DNA of 64,000 nucleotides. Source: CALMZY01 sp052033915 (GTDB taxonomy: Bacteria; Verrucomicrobiota; Kiritimatiellia; CAIQIC01; JAGNIJ01). The notes under the pieces are model-generated. The model ran no database searches and was not told the DNA's origin. It saw nothing but the letters and a program-made list of their open reading frames with translations. Within the stretch, counting starts at the first letter, position 1, and each line of letters starts with the position of its first letter. This document shows, one piece after another, positions 59,967-64,000 of this stretch. The translations under genes were made by a program, and so were the position numbers. The DNA lies in the NCBI GenBank assembly GCA_052033915.1, contig JBPOJF010000013.1:62001-126000 (forward strand). The letters are read 5' to 3'.

Positions 59967-60580
59967 AGGGGGGATGCCTCCCTCATAGGAACCGCTTTCA
60001 CATAGAACTCGTTCTCCGCGTCCTCCACAAAATTCACGTGGAATCCGGCGTCCCGCAAGAGAGATTGGATTCCAAGGGCGCACGGCATGCGATCATGGCG
60101 CACGACTTCAGAGAATCCGGCATGCAGCGAGTTCAGCCTGGCGCTTCCTTCCAGGTTGGCGATCACCAGTCGCCCTCCCGGCGCAAGCCAGGGGCGGATG
60201 CGCCGCAGAATCGCGAGCGGGTTGTCGAAATGCGGGAATACCCGGAACAAGATGACCCAATCCCAACTTTCCGATTGAAGATTCACCGTTTCCGCCGCGG
60301 CGTGAACAATATCGACGTTCTCCAGATGCCCCAGTCTCAACCGGGCTTGCTCCACCATCCCGCCGCTGGCATCGAATGCCAGAACATGACCGCTGGGGCC
60401 CACCCATGTTGAGAGATACTCCGTCAACGGGCCGACACCACAGCCCGGCTCGACAACGCGTTGGCCGGTCAAGCGGCCAAGACGCCATCCCAGTCTCTCG
60501 ACTTTTCGGCGATCTTCTTCGGTAAACAAGAGCGGATCCGAGCTTCTGGATACGCGATCAAAAAACTCGTTTTTTGTCAT
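59963..60580 (-). CDS. SAM-dependent class I methyltransferase
   Basis: This 205-residue protein has the UbiE/COQ5-like fold. Motif I is RVVEPGCGVGPLTEYLSTWV, motif II HVLAFDASGGMVEQARLRLG, and post-motif WDWVILFRVFPHFDNPLAIL then WLAPGGRLVIANLEG. The Glu-Pro-Gly-Cys-Gly loop replaces the usual Asp-x-Gly-x-Gly. It resembles methyltransferases that act on small molecules or metals/metalloids, but the substrate is not known. It overlaps the permease gene and the epimerase gene by ATGA on each side. Confidence 0.86.
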   Translation of the reverse strand: MTKNEFFDRVSRSSDPLLFTEEDRRKVERLGWRLGRLTGQRVVEPGCGVGPLTEYLSTWVGPSGHVLAFDASGGMVEQARLRLGHLENVDIVHAAAETVNLQSESWDWVILFRVFPHFDNPLAILRRIRPWLAPGGRLVIANLEGSARLNSLHAGFSEVVRHDRMPCALGIQSLLRDAGFHVNFVEDAENEFYVKAVPMREASPL

Positions 60581-61398
60581 GAGGCGACTCCTGAAGGTTC
60601 CCGCATCCGAGACGAGCGTATGGCGCGCACGGCCAGGCTGGCGGCATAGATCAGCGAGGAGATCAACACTATGCTCGCGCCCGCCGGCCAGTTGAACAGG
60701 AACGAAACCGCGAGGCCGCCGAGCGCGGCAAGCGCGCCCAGCGACATGGACCAGATCACCACGGCCTTGTATCCGCGAGCCAGTTGCAGCGCGGCCACGG
60801 CCGGATTCGTCAGCAGGCTGTACAGCATCAGGCCGCCGACGATGTTCAAGTTGACGGTGACGGTGAATCCGCACAGCGCGATCATGGCGTAGTAGAGGGC
60901 GGTGGCATGAATGCCCGAGGCGCGCGCGATCTCGCGGTCGAACAGAACGGCCTTCATTTCCTTTCCGAACGCGGAAAGAAGCGCCAGCGGCAACAGCGCG
61001 GCCGCCGTCAGCGGCAGGAGATCGGCCCATTGCACCAGCAGGAGGTTGCCCCACATCAGGCCCAGCACTTCCGACCGGCGATTCTGGAGAATCCCGATCC
61101 CCAGGAAAGCCAGCCCCAGCGTAAGCGAGAACAGGATGCTCATGATGGTGTTGGCGTGCGTACGGGTCCTGTCGGATAGCGGGCCGATGAGAACAGCCGT
61201 TGCGAAGGAAGCCGCCAGCGCCGTCCCCAGAACGGGGGTGCCGATAAAGTAAGACAGCACCGCGCCCGCCAGGGCGGCGTGCGCCAGACAGATGCCCATA
61301 AACGGAAGATTCAACGAGACCAGAATGAAGCCCGCCAACCCGCACCCCGCACCCCCGAGCAGGCCGGTCAGCAGCCATTTGAGCTGAAGCGGCGTCAT
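60577..61398 (-). CDS. Metal ABC transporter permease (ZnuB-like)
   Basis: This 273-residue inner-membrane protein has about eight helices. Its family pattern is LLTGLLGGAGCGLAGFILVS, NLPFMGICLAHAALAGAVLS and YFIGTPVLGTALAASFATAV, then LFDREIARASGIHATALYYA and LNIVGGLMLYSLLTNPAVAA. These belong to the Zn/Mn/Fe-type permeases of PF00950. The ATG at 61398 overlaps the ATPase gene by ATGA. Zinc, manganese or another divalent metal could be the substrate. Confidence 0.9.
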   Translation of the reverse strand: MTPLQLKWLLTGLLGGAGCGLAGFILVSLNLPFMGICLAHAALAGAVLSYFIGTPVLGTALAASFATAVLIGPLSDRTRTHANTIMSILFSLTLGLAFLGIGILQNRRSEVLGLMWGNLLLVQWADLLPLTAAALLPLALLSAFGKEMKAVLFDREIARASGIHATALYYAMIALCGFTVTVNLNIVGGLMLYSLLTNPAVAALQLARGYKAVVIWSMSLGALAALGGLAVSFLFNWPAGASIVLISSLIYAASLAVRAIRSSRMREPSGVAS

Positions 61399-62189
61399 TC
61401 GGATTCCTCCGGGACGGCCAGATAGCGCCCGCCGGATTTCACTACGCGAAGCGGCAAGTCGTACAGATCCGACAGCGGTTGGTCCTGGAGGATATCGGCC
61501 GGCGATCCGATTCGGATCAGGCGGCCGGCTTTGAGCAGGGCGACCCGCGTGATACCCGCAGGCAGGTGCCGGAGGTCATGAGTGACCATGATCACGGTCA
61601 TCTGCGTCGTCCGCCACAAGTGGCCGACGAGGAGGGTAATGGCCTCCTGCCATCGGAAATCCAGATGACCCGCAGGCTCATCCAAGAGAAGAACCTCAGG
61701 TTCCTGCGCGAGCGCGCGCGCCAAATGGGCCTTGCGCTGTTCGCCGCCGGAAAGGACGACCACGGAGCGGTCGCCCAGGGCGCCGAGTTGCGTCTCCTCC
61801 ATGATGCGGTCGCAGATTTGCCGGTCGCTTTCGCGGAAGCGGCGGCCCATGCCGCGTACGCCCACACGTCCGAGTTCAACCACTTCGCGAACAGAAAGCG
61901 GCAAGACAGCGACCGGGCGGGAGTGCAGTTGAGGAACGTATCCGATGCGCCGCCGGAGACGGCCCCGCGCGCGAGGCGACAACCGCCGAACGTCCGAGCC
62001 AAGGACCTTCAGTTGCCCGTCGTATTGGATCAAGCCGGGGATCGACTGAAGAAGCGTGCTCTTGCCTGCCCCGTTGGGCCCGAGGACGGCCAGAAACTCT
62101 CCGCGCTCCAGGGAAAACGACACCTCCTTCAAGATGTCCGCACGCTGTCGGCAAACACAAAGGTTCCTGGCCTCAATGATCGGCGTCAT
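61395..62189 (-). CDS. Metal ABC transporter ATP-binding protein (ZnuC-like)
   Basis: This 264-residue ATPase has Walker A LAVLGPNGAGKSTLLQSIPG, a Q-loop RIGYVPQLHSRPVAVLPLSV, signature VVLSGGEQRKAHLARALAQE, Walker B VLLLDEPAGHLDFRWQEAIT and H-loop VTHDLRHLPAG. The sequence VPQLHSRPVAVLPLSVREVV is typical of zinc/manganese-type ATPases. The start at 62189 overlaps the binding-protein gene by 17 bases. It pairs with the permease directly downstream. Confidence 0.9.
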   Translation of the reverse strand: MTPIIEARNLCVCRQRADILKEVSFSLERGEFLAVLGPNGAGKSTLLQSIPGLIQYDGQLKVLGSDVRRLSPRARGRLRRRIGYVPQLHSRPVAVLPLSVREVVELGRVGVRGMGRRFRESDRQICDRIMEETQLGALGDRSVVVLSGGEQRKAHLARALAQEPEVLLLDEPAGHLDFRWQEAITLLVGHLWRTTQMTVIMVTHDLRHLPAGITRVALLKAGRLIRIGSPADILQDQPLSDLYDLPLRVVKSGGRYLAVPEESE

Positions 62190-63009
62190 GGAACCCCTCG
62201 AGGAGCGCGCCGACATTCTTTGCCACTAAAGCCCAATACGCCCCTTCCCGGCCGCTTTCCGGAAAGTTGCTGAGCATGATGCCCGGCAGGTCGGCGGCTT
62301 CCGACAGGGCTTTCAAGTGCTGTGGACCCCATTGCAGATTCCCAATCACCGCCTCCGCTCCGGCCGTCTTCGCCATGTTGACCGCACGGTTTAACTGCCA
62401 GGCCGATTCATCCGTTCCCGCGTCGAACACGGCGACTATGTTGAGGCCGATCCATCGGCAGAAGTCGTTCTGGTAGCGAGCGCACAAGACCTTGCGCTCC
62501 CGGAGGCGCTCCGTTTGAAGTCGGCTGCTCTGTTCCGTATCCACGGCCTGACTCTGAATGGACTGCAACCCTTGGCGAATCAGGTCCTCTTTCTCAGGCC
62601 ATTCACGAACCAGCCGGTCCGTCAGTTCAGCGCACATCGCAACATAATTGCTTGGAATGGTGAAGGCCGGAAGCGAGGCGAGCGAAACAACGCGCCCTGT
62701 ATCGAGCCCGGATTTGGAAATTCCCATATCGAGCCCGGCCTGGTAATCGTGCCGGATAAACAGACGTGCGGACGCCATGTCGGCCACTTGTCCCGGCTCA
62801 AGGTCGAAATGACCGGGACATGAACCGGGGGGCAACAGGCGTACGACTTCGACGCCGGGCCCCATGAGGTCTCTCACCGCCGCCTCGATCAGCGTGGTGG
62901 TCACCACGACCTTCGGCGTCTCCGTTGCGATTCCGACGGTCCGGGCATGCAACGAGACAAGCGCTGTGAGGGTGAGCCAGATGAATACAGATAGACACCG
63001 TTTTTTCAT
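62173..63009 (-). CDS. ZnuA-like metal-binding protein with non-canonical ligands
   Basis: This 278-residue exported substrate-binding protein has a signal peptide (about residues 1-22). It has the PF01297 pattern KVVVTTTLIEAAVRDLMGPG and LLPPGSCPGHFDLEPGQVAD, where His67 matches the first metal ligand. The second ligand region, normally a His in an HxWLDP context, reads AFTIPSNYVAMC here. The third, normally His, reads CARYQNDFCRW. Cys64, His87 and the C-terminal GFHDADH are other possible ligands. The protein may bind a different metal, or a metal complex, from ZnuA. The gene starts inside the prepilin stop (ATGA). Confidence 0.85.
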   Translation of the reverse strand: MKKRCLSVFIWLTLTALVSLHARTVGIATETPKVVVTTTLIEAAVRDLMGPGVEVVRLLPPGSCPGHFDLEPGQVADMASARLFIRHDYQAGLDMGISKSGLDTGRVVSLASLPAFTIPSNYVAMCAELTDRLVREWPEKEDLIRQGLQSIQSQAVDTEQSSRLQTERLRERKVLCARYQNDFCRWIGLNIVAVFDAGTDESAWQLNRAVNMAKTAGAEAVIGNLQWGPQHLKALSEAADLPGIMLSNFPESGREGAYWALVAKNVGALLEGFHDADH

Positions 63010-63671
63010 AGGGTTTGAATGGATGCTCCATCGCGCGGTTGAATGCGCGCGATGACGCCGTTGTCACCGCGTCCGCAATACCAGGTTCGTGCGCTGAGCG
63101 GCGCGAAGCCGCTGAGGGCTTTGGCAGAGCTCTGGCGCGGCCCCAGACTCCAAACAACCCACGCAAGGGGCGATTCCCTGCTGTCATGATAGCGGCCGCT
63201 GGCGCTCTGGCAGGAGGGAAAATCGTCCGGGACATAAACCTGAAACCCATCGCTCTGCAAGGAACCGTTGAGGTAATACAGCCCCGGCGCGACATACTTG
63301 TACGTGTGGCCCGGATTGAACGGGTCTTCCATCATGGAGGACACGCCTTTCTTGTTGCCGGGCGGCAGGTAGCCCGAAGTGACCAATTCCGAAGGCAACT
63401 CGCACCAGTGTTCTCTCTCGGCAGTGTTGCATGACACCCTGACGGGCGGGTACTTCTGGTGATCTGTGTAATACAGGGTCAGCGCCACCTCGATCTGCCG
63501 CAATTCGGTACAGGTTTTGGCAACGCGCCCCTTCTCCATCGCGGAACCCAGAACGGGAACCAGAAACCCGCAGAGGACGAGAATCAGCGCGATCACCACG
63601 AGCAATTCGACCAGCGTAAACCCGCGAGTCCTTCCTTTGCTTCTTCCTGCCGCATTGCTCATGGGGATCAT
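63006..63671 (-). CDS. Prepilin-type N-terminal methylation domain protein
   Basis: This 221-residue protein has a leader of about 17 residues ending in TRG, then FTLVELLVVIALILVLCGFL with Glu at +5. This is the type II/IV prepilin processing and methylation motif. The mature part carries a pilin-like helix (VAKTCTELRQIEVALTLYYT) and a beta domain including YLPPGNKKGVSSMMEDPFNP and HTYKYVAPGLYYLNGSL, typical of type II secretion pseudopilin G-like proteins in PVC bacteria. The ATG at 63671 (or 63662) is preceded by a hairpin. It overlaps the binding-protein gene by ATGA, an unusual partner. Confidence 0.88.
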   Translation of the reverse strand: MIPMSNAAGRSKGRTRGFTLVELLVVIALILVLCGFLVPVLGSAMEKGRVAKTCTELRQIEVALTLYYTDHQKYPPVRVSCNTAEREHWCELPSELVTSGYLPPGNKKGVSSMMEDPFNPGHTYKYVAPGLYYLNGSLQSDGFQVYVPDDFPSCQSASGRYHDSRESPLAWVVWSLGPRQSSAKALSGFAPLSARTWYCGRGDNGVIARIQPRDGASIQTL

Positions 63672-63677
63672 CCGGAA

Positions 63678-63708
63678 GGAACGGGGCGCGTCCAGGCCGC
63701 CCCGTTCC
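63678..63708 (-). other. 11-bp stem hairpin upstream of the prepilin gene
   Basis: GGAACGGGGCG and its exact inverse flank a 9-base loop in the 56-base gap between the partial gene and the prepilin gene. Its foot lies 6 bases upstream of the prepilin start codon. There is no T-run, so it is not a typical terminator; it could mask the ribosome-binding region or protect the upstream mRNA end. Confidence 0.6.
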
Positions 63709-63727
63709 GGATTCCAATGGCGCCGAG

Positions 63728-64000
63728 TTAGTTCCGTTGTCTCAAGCGGTAGTAGCGCAGTTGCTCCGACGGCTCTTCTTCCACCGCAATCCATTTGACC
63801 GGCGGCACTGTGACGTTGGTCCAACCGGCCGAATCCAGCAGGTTGGTGGTGTATTCGAGAATGTAGTTCGTGTAGGTTCCGGACCAATACACCAACGTCT
63901 TGTCGCCCGTCATCACGAACTGGAGCGTCGGCCCGATTTCCTGGACGAACAGCTCATATCCGAACCTGCCATCCGACCCGGTTCCAGATTCCTGATTGAT
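63728..64000 (-). CDS. C-terminal end of an exported protein (5' part beyond window)
   Basis: The minus-strand frame is open from the window edge to a stop at 63728, giving the last 90 residues. It includes TNYILEYTTNLLDSAGWTNV and ends in QLRYYRLRQRN. The pattern of a TTNLLDSAGWTNV segment followed by an RYYRLR terminus is a common C-terminal module in exported proteins of Verrucomicrobiota/Kiritimatiellota. The function of the rest of the protein cannot be told from this fragment. Only the last part is visible, so no start is assigned. Confidence 0.75.
   Translation of the reverse strand: MNQESGTGSDGRFGYELFVQEIGPTLQFVMTGDKTLVYWSGTYTNYILEYTTNLLDSAGWTNVTVPPVKWIAVEEEPSEQLRYYRLRQRN

Noticed and set aside
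1..64000. Insertion sequences, phage genes, CRISPR, toxin-antitoxin pairs, tRNA and rRNA
   Set aside because: No transposase, integrase, regular direct repeats, or tRNA-like cloverleaf was seen in the intergenic gaps.

Overview
The window is GC-rich, densely packed bacterial DNA. Its gene content suggests a member of the PVC superphylum, most likely Kiritimatiellota, Lentisphaerota or Verrucomicrobiota-like; this is inference, because no rRNA or marker gene is present. Pointers are two TIGR03790-family proteins, a secreted amylase ending in an Asp/Gly-rich calcium-type repeat followed by a C-terminal module, a prepilin-like protein with an FTLVELLVVI helix, and RNase HIII. An anaerobic ribonucleotide reductase indicates growth without oxygen.

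Positions 1-37600 form one long minus-strand exopolysaccharide or capsule locus. From its 5' end it runs: an exported SLH-like protein, an outer-membrane barrel, a terminator-like hairpin, the Wzc-type tyrosine autokinase, the Wza-type exporter, an O-antigen-ligase/TPR protein, a GbsR/MarR regulator with a candidate operator, an aminotransferase, a DUF362 protein, GDP-fucose synthase, the Wzx flippase, a run of glycosyltransferases with an ATP-grasp protein and a Wzy-like polymerase, a methyltransferase, a second DUF362 protein, a CapK-like adenylate-forming protein, a two-domain oxidoreductase, a heparinase-like protein, GDP-mannose 6-dehydrogenase, a WbaP-like initiating transferase and two tandem TIGR03790 proteins. 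Many genes overlap by ATGA, so expression is probably translationally coupled. The likely product is a Wzx/Wzy-dependent acidic polymer using GDP-mannuronate, GDP-fucose and an amino sugar.

Positions 37700-47200 hold housekeeping and accessory genes: RNase HIII, a fumarylacetoacetate-hydrolase-family enzyme, HU, a PfpI/DJ-1 protein, a PAS-kinase-receiver hybrid and a 1498-residue secreted GH13 protein. Two different intergenic heptad-type inverted repeats lie here.

Positions 47300-52200 hold a YuiD-like membrane protein and a Fur-family regulator, then a nickel uptake operon: NikR, an outer-membrane protein, NikM with a C-terminal extension, NikQ and NikO. A NikR-type box lies in front of nikR.

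Positions 52300-58750 are the most coherent regulatory unit. A cobalamin riboswitch followed by an intrinsic terminator precedes nrdD, nrdG and dcd, which are translationally coupled, and then B12-independent metE. This reads as a set of B12-independent enzymes switched off when B12 is available.

Positions 58900-64000 (minus) are a tightly overlapped run: the C-terminus of an exported protein, a prepilin-like protein, a ZnuA-like binding protein with unusual metal ligands, its ATPase and permease, a methyltransferase and an epimerase.

No tRNA, rRNA, CRISPR array, insertion sequence or phage gene was seen.
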